From contig VFIW01000050.1 of the NCBI GenBank assembly GCA_006386115.1, positions 233,339 through 297,338 on the forward strand: 64,000 nucleotides of DNA. The letters run 5' to 3'. This document shows, piece after piece, positions 20,266 to 31,834 of the stretch. How positions within the stretch are numbered: position 1 is the stretch's first letter; every line of letters begins with the position of its first letter. The DNA is from Globisporangium splendens (Eukaryota > Oomycota > Peronosporomycetes > Pythiales > Pythiaceae). The notes under the pieces were generated by a model that had not been told where the DNA came from, searched no databases, and was given only the letters and a program-made list of their open reading frames with translations. The translations under genes and the position numbers were made by a program.

Positions 20266-22317
20266 AGAAAGTCAATGATCTTCGACCCAGCGAGATCGTT
20301 GCTTCAGATCGCAAAGAAACGAAGTTGACGTTCTTCGGGCACGCAGGCATTGTGTCGACACGAGGCAGATAGGTAGAGAGAGTGCAGTGCATCTTGCGTT
20401 GGAGTGCAATCTGCATCCTCCACGTGACGTTCACAGTACGGCACCGTCTTGGCTACCCGGTTTTTGCTGGTTTGCTCACTGGAAATAAAGAAACGCAATT
20501 GGAAATCGCCGCTCAGGTCGCTGCATTTCGTCGCATCAGTTGGTATGTGAATCCTGCCGGTTATTTATTGTGTCAGGGGAAGGAGAATATCTCCAGCGAT
20601 TCTTCGCCTCGGTGCTCAAGGTGAGGCAGCCGCGGTTGTGCTGTGCTTTTTTGGCGCCAATAAGTTGTGTGAGATTGCTCGTCGTGAGGACCATTCGATC
20701 CTTCCGGATTTAGCATGACTACACAGCGAGAGTGGGTGCATATTGTAATAATAAGGACGAGCGGTGCAAATCGCCCACTCGTTCTCGCTTCTGGTGCTTT
20801 TTGGTGTTGTAAAACTCCCTCTAATGAGGGCTATTAGGACAAGACAGCCGTGTGCAATGAATGCCACTGAAGGCTCCAGGCGTCGAGAGACTAGGCAGAC
20901 TGCACAAAGAAATGGCCGACAGTCACATTCTGGTCCTTCATTGTTACTGTGCACTTACGAACCGAAAATGGGGACAAATATGATAAATTAAAACAGATTA
21001 GGAAAGGAATGCGACACGGGTGCAGTGAAGGTTTAATTCAGGTCGTGTACGCTTTCTCTCAGTTCGTAGAGCAATCCAGTTTCAGTTTTTGATCACAAAA
21101 ACTGCTCATTTCGATTCAAAATGTGCGAGCACACAAGCTCGCACATGTCGAGTCTTCTTCTCGATTTAACTGCACGATTTTAAGAACCCAGGGTCTGAAA
21201 ATGCATTGCATATACTTGTATAGAGAACTCTCGGAGGCGCTTACAGTTGTATGAATCGCGCGATGTTTGGAATCTTTAGGCTGAGTTCGCTTCGAGACGC
21301 CTTCATCGACCCAGTTTAGGCTGCTGCAAACGCTTTGATTTGCCAGATTGGTCACTACTTTGAGCTGATGTACTGGGATCTCACCTCAGTTAGGAGCAAC
21401 ATCCGCCAGCTCTTCCATAGAATCAGCAAGTGTCTCAAAGAGTGGGATGGTGATGACTGGAAAGTCGCAATTCGAGATGCCGTGTAAATACCTCTCCATT
21501 TCGCTTTTTCACAAATACTGCGGCCGTGCTCGCGCACAGGTGAAAATGATTCTTGGACAGATTTTAGGGGATGCATGTGGAATGGAAAAGATCGTACATG
21601 AATGAGCTTGAACTGCACGACCCTCACTGCTTTCCAGTGGTGGAGTCAAATCGACTGAACGATATTCGGCGTACGAAAGAATGGTCGCCAAAGTGATTTC
21701 TTGTGCTCCTATTGTGATCACCAACTTGTTTGCCGTCGCGTTTGGCCCCAAATTAGGCTTGTCAACATGCTGCAAACCATTTTGGGCAACATTGTCATTT
21801 TGCGTTTTTCGTGTTCGCGCCTTCATTTTGTACGAAGATGACGATTTATGGTCGAAAATGACCATTTTCACCTGTGCGTGAACACAGCCTCAACAGCAAT
21901 CAAATGCATCATTGACAATGTTGCATCCATTATTGTTTTTACAAGGTTCTTCACAGGAGGGAGTTCCACTGGTGGTCCAACAACTGAGCCCGCTTCAAGG
22001 TCTGGTGTCACAACCATTTCCTCACTAAATCCAGTGCTTTTGCCAAATTTCAGCTCCAATTAGCTGCAATTTGTGACAGAATCCGCTGATTTAACGCATC
22101 TCAGACTGCTTGCTCAGTGACGTGCACTTTCTCGTCCACCATGGTCTCATGCTCTGTTCAGAAGGGGAAGGAGCTCAGTCAACCAGGGAAAAGCCATGCG
22201 CACCCAGCGCTTCTGCTGCATGACCGCGTCGCACGCGTGCCTTCTGTACGTGCAGCCGATGAGCAGCTCCCTCCTCCCGTCTCTGCGCTGCGTCTCACAA
22301 GCGCAATTGCGGCGACG
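20266..22317. other. Intergenic, no supported gene
   Basis: No recognisable exon. The last 180 bp before 22318 are open in frame with the START/FYVE-like gene and include an upstream ATG at 22141, so part may be 5' leader or an N-terminal extension. Confidence 0.45.
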
Positions 22318-23961
22318 ATGCTGCCTCCGTTCTCGCCCACGACGACGCAGCGAGCGCAGTACCGCGCCATCGCGCAGGAGCTCCTGGACTCGACGCTCCG
22401 CGACTATGACGCGTTCCGCCACCAGCACGGCCGCCAGCTGAGCCGCAAGCACTGGAAGCCCGTCAAGACGCGCGAAAACCTCACCGTGTACAAGGAGCGC
22501 GATCCCACACCGCTTCAGCATTGCGCTGCGACGGGACCCGATTGGATCGACCCAAAATTGCTGGTCACGACCGGCACGATTGTGGGCGACTTGGACGACG
22601 CGATGTTCGGCCACGTGGCCATCGATGGCGCGTCAATGCTCCTGAAGGCGGCGATCACGAAGAATCGCATAGTGGGCGGCGCACTGATCGCGCAGATCGA
22701 GGGACCGAGTGTGGAACACCCGTTCCGCTTCTTGGGCGTCAAGTGGATCGCATTGGCACCTCCTACAAGCTTCAATGGCATGATCTGGTCGCGAGACTTG
22801 GTGGTTGTCGAAGCCACGGGTATCGTCAAGCTCCCCAATGGCGAACGCATCGGGTACCAGCTCATGAAGTCCATCGAGATACCGGAATTTGGCACGCTGG
22901 AGCACGAGTCGATCGTGCGTGGACGCGTATGTTCGTGTCTACTGTTCCGGCAATTGGAGAATCGAACCGTGGACATCTACCTGAAGGGCTATGTGGAAGC
23001 GTTTGGCAAAGTGACGGATTCCCTCGCGCTCAAGACGTGTGCGCGCGGCTTCCTGAGCTCCTGGAACTCTGTCGGGTGCGCACAGTACAAGAAGATCTTG
23101 TGGCGCGTGCAGCAAAAGCAGCAGCGGCAAACGAGCACTTTCGAGCGCTCCAGTGTCTGCAGCGGATGCAGCAAGAAGTTTGGTCCCTTCCAGCATGGAG
23201 AAGTGTGTATTTTGTGCGACGCCACTGCGTGCTCCAGGTGTCGCATCAGCTGGACGCTGCGTGAAGTGGATCAGGAGCTGCGTCTGTACGAGAACGACGC
23301 AATCATTTGCAAGAGCTGCATCACGAGCGCGAGCCAACAGGATCCCGTTGAGATCTCCAAGCACGAGATCCGCTCGGGCCGATTCGCGGCGTCGTCCGCA
23401 GACTCACCCCCGATCGTCAAGCTCTGGGATTTCCACGGCAAAGGAGGGGTCAAGCCGTCCAAGAGCAGAAAGCTCTCGTCGTCCGCGGCGAAATGCGACA
23501 TCGAGAAGGAGGACGATGGCCGGCATCCAGTCGAGTGCGTCAAGACAGCGACCCAGCAGCCACTCAGCCGTACGAACACGACGATGAACAACAACAGCCT
23601 CTCGGGGTACACGCTCTCGACGGACTCTGAGCCGCCGTTGTCGTTTGTGTCCATGTCCCTGGACGAGATGGGCATCTTGGCACATTCACTGCCTCTTCAT
23701 CACGAGTTTCACATGGCGCCAGACACGGACGACGACTTTGACGTAGACAGCAATTATGACGATGACGATGGGGAAGTGTGTCTAGGTCAACTCGTCGACT
23801 ACGATGCGATGGGCAGCGGAAACTACTACAGCGACACGAGCGCGACGAACGATCAGCAACAGCAGCGGCTCTGGGCGCAAATGGTCGCGCTCCAGGTCGC
23901 CAACGAATCGATTTACCAGATGACACTGCAGACGGCCGATGTGCATAATCGAAATCCATAG
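22318..23961 (+). CDS. START domain plus FYVE-like zinc finger protein, subtype A
   Basis: Intronless, 547 residues. The ATG at 22318 (MLPPFSPTTTQ) is chosen because all paralogs align from this point; an in-frame ATG at 22141 would add 59 residues without similarity to most of them. Residues 50-260 are START-like: KTRENLTVYKERDPTP, TTGTIVGDLDDAMFG, SMLLKAAITKNRIVGG, FLGVKWIALAPP, then a GFLSSWNSVGC end. START folds bind lipids. Residues 281-338 form an eight-cysteine FYVE-like finger (CSGC, CILC, CSRC, CKSC), but the RRHHCR patch that binds PI3P in true FYVE domains is absent. An acidic, disordered C-terminal region ends in LWAQMVALQVANESIYQMTL, conserved in all five paralogs. Lipid-linked membrane trafficking or signalling is inference. 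The closest relative in the window is 54325-56040. Confidence 0.85.
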   Translation: MLPPFSPTTTQRAQYRAIAQELLDSTLRDYDAFRHQHGRQLSRKHWKPVKTRENLTVYKERDPTPLQHCAATGPDWIDPKLLVTTGTIVGDLDDAMFGHVAIDGASMLLKAAITKNRIVGGALIAQIEGPSVEHPFRFLGVKWIALAPPTSFNGMIWSRDLVVVEATGIVKLPNGERIGYQLMKSIEIPEFGTLEHESIVRGRVCSCLLFRQLENRTVDIYLKGYVEAFGKVTDSLALKTCARGFLSSWNSVGCAQYKKILWRVQQKQQRQTSTFERSSVCSGCSKKFGPFQHGEVCILCDATACSRCRISWTLREVDQELRLYENDAIICKSCITSASQQDPVEISKHEIRSGRFAASSADSPPIVKLWDFHGKGGVKPSKSRKLSSSAAKCDIEKEDDGRHPVECVKTATQQPLSRTNTTMNNNSLSGYTLSTDSEPPLSFVSMSLDEMGILAHSLPLHHEFHMAPDTDDDFDVDSNYDDDDGEVCLGQLVDYDAMGSGNYYSDTSATNDQQQQRLWAQMVALQVANESIYQMTLQTADVHNRNP

Positions 23962-24130
23962 GTACAATGCTCTGAGGGGGAGGAACACACAGTTGAATTC
24001 ACTTGTTATATTTCTTTGTTTGTCTGTTTTCGTTGTATGTTGTCATAGATATTCACGTACAAAGCCTGCTTATATGATTATTTCTTGGCGCCAGGCTACT
24101 TTTTCTCCTATTCGACTATTCTTCACGCAC

Positions 24131-24160
24131 AGAGAGAGAGAGAGAGAGACACACACACAA
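24131..24160. repeat. AG/AC dinucleotide microsatellite
   Basis: An AG run followed by an AC run, between the convergent ends of the two START/FYVE-like genes (208 bp apart). Confidence 0.95.
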
Positions 24161-24169
24161 GACGCGTGC

Positions 24170-25978
24170 TCATGGGTAGAGAATGATTTTCCTGCTCTTG
24201 TCGCGCTGGATGTGCGTGTTCGTGGTCTGCAGCGTCATCTGGTACGTCTGCTCCGTCGTGGCGCGCAGCGTCTGGAGCTGTTTCCAGAAGTCCTCGGCGG
24301 CATTCGGCGGATTTCTTCTTGGTGGCGGCGACGGCACAGGCGACGCAACGCGAGACTCCAGGTTGGCGTTCTGATCGTCGTTGTATACGTCGTCGATGGT
24401 ACTGACGCCGAACGCCTGGAAATGCTGAGGCACGTAGTTCAGTTTGCCCGCAAAGTGCTCGTACTCGTCGTCGGCTTCGTCCTCGTACTCGGACGGCGTC
24501 AAGTCGGGCGACCGCGACCGTCGCGGGTAGCGATCAAAATAGTAGTCGCTGCTGTGGGGAGTAGCAGCAGCAGCAGCTGATGCCACGGCGACAATGGCAG
24601 CTGCGTCGTCGTGTTCGTCTGCGTCCGACGAGTGGTCGTGGGATTTGCTGCTGTTGTACAGCTGCGTTGGATCGAAGAGCTGCATACCTTCGCTGGAGCT
24701 CGTGGCAGCGCTACGATCCACGGAGAAACCAGCATTTCGGTCGGCTGGCAACAGCATCGAGCTGTCACGTCGACCGTCACCGCTGTTGCGTCTTCCTCGG
24801 AAGGACCACAACTTGATCATAGGCGGCGAGCGTTTGGGTGCGAACCGACCCGAGCGGATCTCTTGCGTCGCGATCTTGAAGGTGTCGAGCTCATCCACGT
24901 GCTCGACACACGCCTTGCAGATGGTCGCGTCCTTCTCATCGAGACACAGTTCGTTGTCGACGCGCCGCACCTTGGAGACCACGCGGCATTTCGAGCACAT
25001 CCACTGCTTGCACAGGATGCACATCTCCGCGCTGCTAAACTTGCCGAATCGCTTGTTGCACGACGCGCAGCACCTGTGGTTGTGCGTCAGTCCAGCGCCA
25101 TTCATTGACGCTGTGTTGTCGGGGACATCGTACTCGCTGCTGCTTCGGCGGCACAAAGGGTGCTGGACACACCATATGAACTTCTTGTACTGCGCGCAAC
25201 CGACCGAGTTCCACGAGCTCAGAAATCCACTCGCCACAGTTTTGAGTGCGACCGAGTCCATGACTTTGCCGAACGCTTCGACGTATCCGCGCACGTACAC
25301 GTCCACGGTGCCGTTCGCGAGCTGCTTGAAGATCGAGCACGACGACACGCGGCCTCGCACGATCGAGTGCTGCGGATCGAGCTGTCCGTACCCTGGGATA
25401 TCGGCGGATTGCATGAGCTGGTAGCCGATGCGATCGCCATTCGGGAGCGTCGTGATGCCTGTGGACTCGATAAAGACAGCGTCGCGTGCCCAGATCATGC
25501 CGTTCAGCACCGTCGGTGGCGCCATCACGAACCATTTCACGCCGAGAAACCGGAAGGGCTCGCGGATCGTCGGGCCGTGGATCTGGGTGAGCACGGCGCC
25601 GCCCACGAGCCGATTCTTCGTGATCGACGCCTTGAGCAGCATCGACTCGGCGTCGGGCGTCACGACGCCATACATGACCTCGTCGAGCTGACCCACGATC
25701 GTACCTGTCGCCACGAGCAGCTTGGGGTCTTTCCAGTCCCTGCCGACGTCGCATTGCTCCACTGGAAGCGGGTCGCGCTCCTTGTACACCGTCATGTACT
25801 CTCTCGTCTTGACTGCTTTCCAGCGCTTGCGGTTCATCTCGCGGTGGTAGTGGAAGTTGAAGAGCTGATAATGCTGCACGGTCGAGTCCAGGAGTCGCTG
25901 CGCTGTCTTCTCGTACTCGACCTGCTCGTGCACCGTCGGCGTAAACGGCGGATACAGATTGCTGCCTTGGCCCACCAT
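24170..25978 (-). CDS. START domain plus FYVE-like zinc finger protein, subtype B
   Basis: Intronless, 602 residues from the ATG at 25978 (MVGQGSNLYPPFTP), the point where paralog similarity begins. The frame has an earlier ATG at 26293 that would give 707 residues, with a low-similarity leader. START-like region: KTREYMTVYKERDPLP, ATGTIVGQLDEVMYG, SMLLKASITKNRLVGGA. FYVE-like finger: CASC, CILC, CSKC, CKAC at about 300-360, again without the RRHHCR patch. A long Ser/Asp-rich region with an Ala run follows, and the conserved end is LWKQLQTLRATTEQTYQMTL. The gene is convergent with 22318-23961. The closest relative is 60276-61940 (shared GQLDEVMYG or GQLEDVMYG, GPTIREPF or GPTIEEPF). Confidence 0.85.
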   Translation of the reverse strand: MVGQGSNLYPPFTPTVHEQVEYEKTAQRLLDSTVQHYQLFNFHYHREMNRKRWKAVKTREYMTVYKERDPLPVEQCDVGRDWKDPKLLVATGTIVGQLDEVMYGVVTPDAESMLLKASITKNRLVGGAVLTQIHGPTIREPFRFLGVKWFVMAPPTVLNGMIWARDAVFIESTGITTLPNGDRIGYQLMQSADIPGYGQLDPQHSIVRGRVSSCSIFKQLANGTVDVYVRGYVEAFGKVMDSVALKTVASGFLSSWNSVGCAQYKKFIWCVQHPLCRRSSSEYDVPDNTASMNGAGLTHNHRCCASCNKRFGKFSSAEMCILCKQWMCSKCRVVSKVRRVDNELCLDEKDATICKACVEHVDELDTFKIATQEIRSGRFAPKRSPPMIKLWSFRGRRNSGDGRRDSSMLLPADRNAGFSVDRSAATSSSEGMQLFDPTQLYNSSKSHDHSSDADEHDDAAAIVAVASAAAAATPHSSDYYFDRYPRRSRSPDLTPSEYEDEADDEYEHFAGKLNYVPQHFQAFGVSTIDDVYNDDQNANLESRVASPVPSPPPRRNPPNAAEDFWKQLQTLRATTEQTYQMTLQTTNTHIQRDKSRKIILYP

Positions 25979-28900
25979 CGTGGTCCACACGCTACAAGAC
26001 ACTTTGGATCCGGTAACTGTATGAGTTGACTGACTCACAACTTTGGTTGATCTGAAATGGACACAAAGTACAGGTGGATGCTCTGAAGCCCAGCTTGCGC
26101 CGAAGAGCTCCGATTCGGAAATGGGGACCAGCCACCTAGGCTGCAGCTTCGGTGGCGCGTGGAGACTAAGAAGAAGAAGAAGAGGCGAGTGGAAGCGCTG
26201 TGCCTTGCTTGCTACTTGCCACAAAGTATCAGCTGCGATGTGGCGACTAACCTGCGTCAGTAAAGTCTCCATCTCGGCGTGGCCAGTGGACATAGACTGG
26301 GGAAAGCGTGTGCACTGAGATTGGTGAATAGATGTCGCAAAAGTCCTGGCACAGTCTTCAAGGTCGTTCCTTTCTTGATCTTTTTTTCTGGACTGTTCGC
26401 AGGTGGATTATTGAATTGATGGCTTTATTTTTCGTATTCGAAGCAAGCTTCACGCATCGCGAACCACGCCGTCCACGCTTTTCTCGAACAGTAACGCACG
26501 TGTTCATGCAAATAAACACAGCGTGCACGCATCACCCCACACACACATGCCATCCACTAATCTGTCATAGTGTAAAGACATAGTATGTATGTGTGTACTT
26601 GCATTGCTTTGTGGGTGCTGGCTGCCTTGTTGTCGCACACCGAGCATTTCTTGTCTGTTTCAACGATGTAGTTGGTTTCGATTATCTAATCTATGCAAAT
26701 TGCCACACACTCGATGCGATTTTCTCGACAAGGTAGCTCACGCATCACTTCATGGTGTGCACACCATCCATCTGTCCATCACTCACGCGTTTTCAGGATT
26801 ATCACGCTTCCCAAATTCGTCGACAGCACTTGCGTTATTCAAAGAGATGGTGTGTGCGCGTTTCGTGGCTGGTGTGGTCTTGCTGCGCTTTGTTGAGCTG
26901 TTTTCTATTTTCAATTGTATTGTTGTTGGTCCGAATCGGATCATCTGATCCACTGAGACGGATTTTGTAGCCTTCATGTCAATTCTGAGACTTGAAAAAA
27001 TGCAGTCATAAAGAATATTTTCATGTCAATTATCGGATTTTTTCTTGCCAGAAGAGATTTTCTTGAGGCTATCCACAGCAACGCAACAACTCGACGGTGG
27101 GTCAATACTTTATCCTAGTACAAAATGTTGTCAAATGCCGCAAACACTAATTTGCACAGCCTCATAAGAGCACGACAGTACGAGAGTAAAACAGGCATGT
27201 GCACAACTCTCATCGATTTATTTGTTTTCAATGGTTCGAGAACAGAAGGGACTTGCACTCTGGATCGCCAAAGGGGTGAATACTTTATGTGTATCACTGT
27301 ACGCGACCCGTTTTGTGGACCGCACATTTCAGATCAGATCGAGCATACAAGAAAACAGACGAGGCAAACGAGCCGCACATGCGCTTTTGACTTGGTTGCT
27401 GCCCTGTGATCTGATTGTTTTCACTATTTGTGTGTTCGCGTGTGCGGGTCAACTACCGAGTCGTCACGCTCCTCGCCGCGTTCTTGATCGTCTTCCGTGT
27501 CTCCCGCGCGCAATAACGAAAATGGAAAGTTCTTTCTTGCAAATGTTGACGCTCGCCAAGTCTCACAGTGACTCGTGTGTGCAATGCGTGGAAAGAAGCC
27601 TGCTGTCCAGAGGAGAGACCGCCGCGAAATGGACGGGAAAAGAATGTGTTGAGTGAGTGCTGGTGCTTGCGGTGCGGCCATTTGTGGCTCGTTCTAGTCA
27701 AAACACCGCGCGCCTGTTTTGCGGTGATGGCTGTATTTCTGTGTCAACTGAGCCGAACCAAGCAAGCGAGACCCCACTCTCACACACAAAGTATCTTGGT
27801 CGCGTGCAGTTCTGTAGCTCATGTCAGGACGCATACAAATGCGTCAATGTGCATCTCGCTACCACCACGTCGCTCACCCATGGGTGCGAGCCTGGACTAT
27901 GCACTCCTTCTGTTCGGTGCGGCATTGCACCTTGTCCAATTCCCAATGGATGAATGCTCCATTTGCATCCACTTTTCCCTGAAGAAAGAGACAGATGCCA
28001 GTATTGAGTGACTTTGCGTCTGACCGCACTTCCGTACTCTTGTTTGCGTGAAGATGGACACGAAGAACAAGTGGGGAAGCGCTGGAACTGTAGCTATAGG
28101 TGCATCCACGTCCATCATTGTGATGGATGGGTGCTTTGTTGCTGCGTGCGTGGCAGTAGGCATGCATGAATGGAACAACTGGAGCTTTGATTCTTCGATA
28201 AACGAAACTCGAATGATCTGGGAGTTTGGATATTAGTGAATGGGTCCATCACCAGCACACGCCTTACTTTGCTTGGTTCGTGTGAGCTCTGATGGTAGGA
28301 CCGTGCCTTTCAAACTTCGGTGATACTGCGTTGCGGTACAGTAGAGCTGTCACGTGGACGCGGTGACGACGACACAGTCGTACGGTGTGAAGCCACGGAT
28401 GGCTACGCACCCATGCTGCTGAATACTGTACCACGTGCTGATTGGGACTGATACGCTGGCTTGCATATGACAGACTCGTGTCTTTTGGTGGTTGCCCATC
28501 GTTCCGTCTTCAAAGATCTCAATAGCCGGTCCTTGCTACTTGCTGCAAAGCAGTTGACGTAGTAGCGCTACACGCAACAGTTGCGCGTTGTATGTTAGCC
28601 TATGGTTTCACCACCTCTTGTCGCGTGGGACAACTGAATGCAGTAGCATCGACCTCAGTTTGAATTTCGTGGCTCACCCACACAGGGGTATGGCAATGCT
28701 TAGCGATGTGGATGTGGCTTCAGTTGGCTGAGGTTGCTGTGTTTGAACAAACAGTGTCGGATTAATTCGATGCCTGCCACGTAAGCGAGATCAAAAGACA
28801 ACAAGCTCGCACGAAAGGAGCAGGATGAACAATGAATGCAGTCAAGAACTCTGTAGAGCGAAAGTAAAATAAACTCGGTTATTATTTTCCTCCGAAAAGA

Positions 28901-29255
28901 AAAAAATCAACCTCTCGTAATTTACATTTTCATACCCAGACTCAACTTGTTTTATGCGACTTCACCTAAATCAGTTTATTATGTTTCCTGTCTATACCAA
29001 AACAGCTTTGAAAGGGTATGCTCTTTCTCCGACTTCGAACATATCGTGAGCGCTTTTGCCTGCCTGCCACTCTGGTTGGCTTCGGTTTAAACGCGCACAC
29101 AAGCAACAAGCAGCAGCCAAAGCGGCGAGAACGACGGCGGCGCAGAAGCACACGGCGCGCGGCTTTTCTCTTCCCGCATTCACAGATTTGCGCAGGAAGA
29201 AGCACAGTGCGTCGCTCGTCATCCCTCCCTTTGCCCGCTGTAGACGCGCCCCGCG
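25979..29255. other. Intergenic, no supported gene
   Basis: About 3.3 kb without a recognisable exon, tRNA or repeat. Short open frames exist, for example 28054-28236 (60 residues with a hydrophobic middle), but none has support. The first 300 bp are open in frame with the gene ending at 25978. The stretch just before 29256 is probably the promoter and leader of the nucleoporin gene. Confidence 0.45.
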
Positions 29256-31380
29256 ATGAGTTTCTCGTTTGGCGGCACGACCGCCGCGGCGCCAGCAGCA
29301 TCTTCCGGTGCGTGACTATGGCGGTCGTTATTGCCTGCGTATGCATGTGCGGGTGTATGCATGGACCCTGTCATTTATCCTCTCATGCTGTGTTGTGGTT
29401 GCTTATTAAATTGTAGGTTTTTCGTTTGGTGCGGCGGCGCCTGCGGCAGCAGGATCGTCGGCTGCTCCTGCTCCTGCTGGCGGTGGCTTTAGCTTTGGCA
29501 CGACGACGCCAGCGCCATCGACTGGCGGCGGCTTCTCCTTTGGATCGTCAACGGGTCAGCCGTCGGCGGTGCCGGCGTCCTCTGGTGGCTTTGGGTTCAG
29601 CACGTCGACGGGTACGGGTACGACTGGCAGCAGCGGGTTCAGCTTTGGTAGTGGAACCTCGACGTCGACAGCTGCGCGCAGCCTCTTTGGATCCACGCCA
29701 AGCACAGGAACAGCGGCGCCTGCGACTGGGGGAAGCCTGTTTGGCAGTACGCCAGCTGCTGCACCAAGCACGGGAACCGGCAGCTTTTCCTTCGGCGCAA
29801 CCCCAGCGGCACCAGCGACTGGTACTGGCAGCAGCCTCTTCGGCGGCACTGGCGCAGGCGGAAGCAGTCTATTTGGTGGTACCAACATTGTGGCGCCTGC
29901 TGCAGGCAGCACCAGCTTGTTTGGCAGCAATCCAAGCGGAGGTAGCAGTCTGTTTGGCTCGTCGTCGCTCACTACAAGTCCTGGAGCGGCGCCAGCGACA
30001 GGCTCGTCATTCGCATTATTCGGAGGTGCGGCTGGAGCGCCTGCGCAATCGTAAGTGTACCTGCATTGCATGTTGTTTTGTCTCTCTCCATTAGCTGACG
30101 CTATGGTATTGTACATAAAACTTGTTAGCGGCCAAGGGATTACGTTGGAAACCCCATTCGATACGCTTCCAGCGGATATCAAGAAGAACATCGTCGAGTT
30201 TCATCATTTCCTGAAAGAGCAGGACCAGTCAGATGCGTTCTTGAAGACCGTCTCGCCGCGGAAACTGGAGGAGCTCGATGAGAACATCCAGCAACTGGAG
30301 CAGGACGTGCTCGTGCGACGGAATATCCAGGACCGTCAGGCGACGGCTGTGCACCATCTCCGCAAGGACGTCAAGAAGCTGATCCACCAAGTGGACAATG
30401 CGTCGTTGAGTCTGCGCACACTCGACGGCAACTCGGCGCTGAACATGTACCACATCATGCGCCATGTGGAGACACCGTCACCGTACTATTGGGATCTCTT
30501 GGACCATTTCGAAGCCAAGATGGAGACCATTAAAACACAGATTGAGGACATCGAGTCGGAGTTCAAGCCGCTGTACGAACGCCGTGCGCAGCATGGCAGT
30601 GGGGCTTCTCAGGCGTCGTTGGCCACGATGTCGCCAGCACTGCTGCACCAGATCATGTTGTCGCAGAATGCCGCGCTGATGCAGGTCGCGGCTCGCGTCG
30701 CCGAAGTGCACGAGCGCGCGGACGAGATGCGACAGCAGTTTCTCGTGAAGATGCGTCAGGATCTCGAGCGACGAGGAGACTACAACCCTGCGGCATTCAA
30801 GAATCCGTTTGAGCAGCGCAAGAAGAACGCGCACGAGGACAAGCGCCACCAAATCGACAAGATCCGTTTCCGAACAAACGTGGCGCCGACGATCGTGTCC
30901 ACGACTCCCGCGGCACCAGCGGCGGCAGCTCCGCAATTGAGCACAGGCGGTGGCTTTGGATTTGGCACCACGCCAGCGGCTACAACAGCGACGATGTCGT
31001 CGTCGTCGTCGCTATTTGGTAGCACGACTACTTCTACCGCGGCGCCTTCGACGGGATCTTCCCTGTTCGGAAGCAATATGACGGCAGCAGCGCCTTCGAC
31101 TACTACCACAGGCAGTGGCTTCAGCTTTGGTGCGACTTCGACTGCTCCGAAGCAGGTTTCGTTCAACTTGAGCACTTCGGCAGCCCCAGCAGCACCCGCG
31201 ATGGCGGCACCAACGTCGACTTTGTCGGCATTCTCGGTCCCGAGCGTGTCGACGACAGCTACCCCGAGTGCGTTCGGCGGCGTGGCTTCGTCGTTCTTGC
31301 CAGGGGCAACCACGGGAGACGCTGAGAAGCGAGCGGCGAGCAGCAGACGCGGATCCGGTCGGCCGAAGAAGCGCGCGTAG
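29256..31380 (+). CDS. NUP58: Nucleoporin NUP58/45-like, FG repeats
   Basis: Three exons: 29256-29307, 29417-30050, 30129-31380, giving 645 residues. The N-terminus is a phenylalanine-glycine repeat domain (SFSFGG, GFSFG, SLFGS many times). The structured centre starts near GQGITLETPFDTLPADIKK and runs through coiled-coil helices (VSPRKLEELDENIQQLEQD, SPYYWDLLDHFEAKMETIK, then the helix around residues 410-450). This matches the Nup58 part of the Nup62-Nup54-Nup58 channel complex. A second FG-containing region follows, and the end is basic (GRPKKRA). The third-exon acceptor was taken at 30128, which restores frame; the nearer AG at 30094 gives an immediate stop, and CTGAC just after it can serve as branch point. 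NUP62 was considered but the helix pattern fits NUP58 better. Confidence 0.8.
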
Positions 31381-31834
31381 AGTTTGTAAGGTCCCAGCTT
31401 TTTGAGTCACGAGAACGCACAGACAGTACACAACAGGACTAGAGAGAAATGAGAACGTCCTGAAGATGTGTGCAGCACACTCGCAGAAGGTAAGAAGGAG
31501 TACGTGTGTGTGGCTTGCTCACGATGAAAGTTGGGCGCCGCACATGGAAAGCAGCACTAAGAGCACTGTAGAGGAGATCAAGGTAATGCATGAAGAGAAG
31601 CGAAGAAGAATGGGAACAGATTGGCAAAAGATTAAAGGTTCGTACGTTTGTTAACGTGCATTGCAAAGAAAAGGTTCTCAAAGACTTGTCTCTGTGTCCA
31701 TGCGCTGCTCGATGAGGAAGAAAGAATAGTATAAATGCAGATTAGATGGACGTGGCATGTGTGCTGCTAGCAAGCTGTACGCATGCGCCACCCAGCTCAC
31801 AACCAAATAACGAGCGAGATCTAAAGTAGTTGCT
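31381..31834. other. Intergenic between convergent genes, nothing recognised
   Basis: The space between the NUP58-like stop and the GH5-like stop, presumably two 3' UTRs. No other feature is supported. Confidence 0.5.

Noticed and set aside
27568..28011. About 147-codon Cys-rich plus-strand frame
   Set aside because: Cysteines have no regular spacing and the codon composition matches noncoding DNA nearby.
28054..28236. 60-residue frame with a hydrophobic centre
   Set aside because: No signal or TM context, no homology and a poor setting; chance frame likely.
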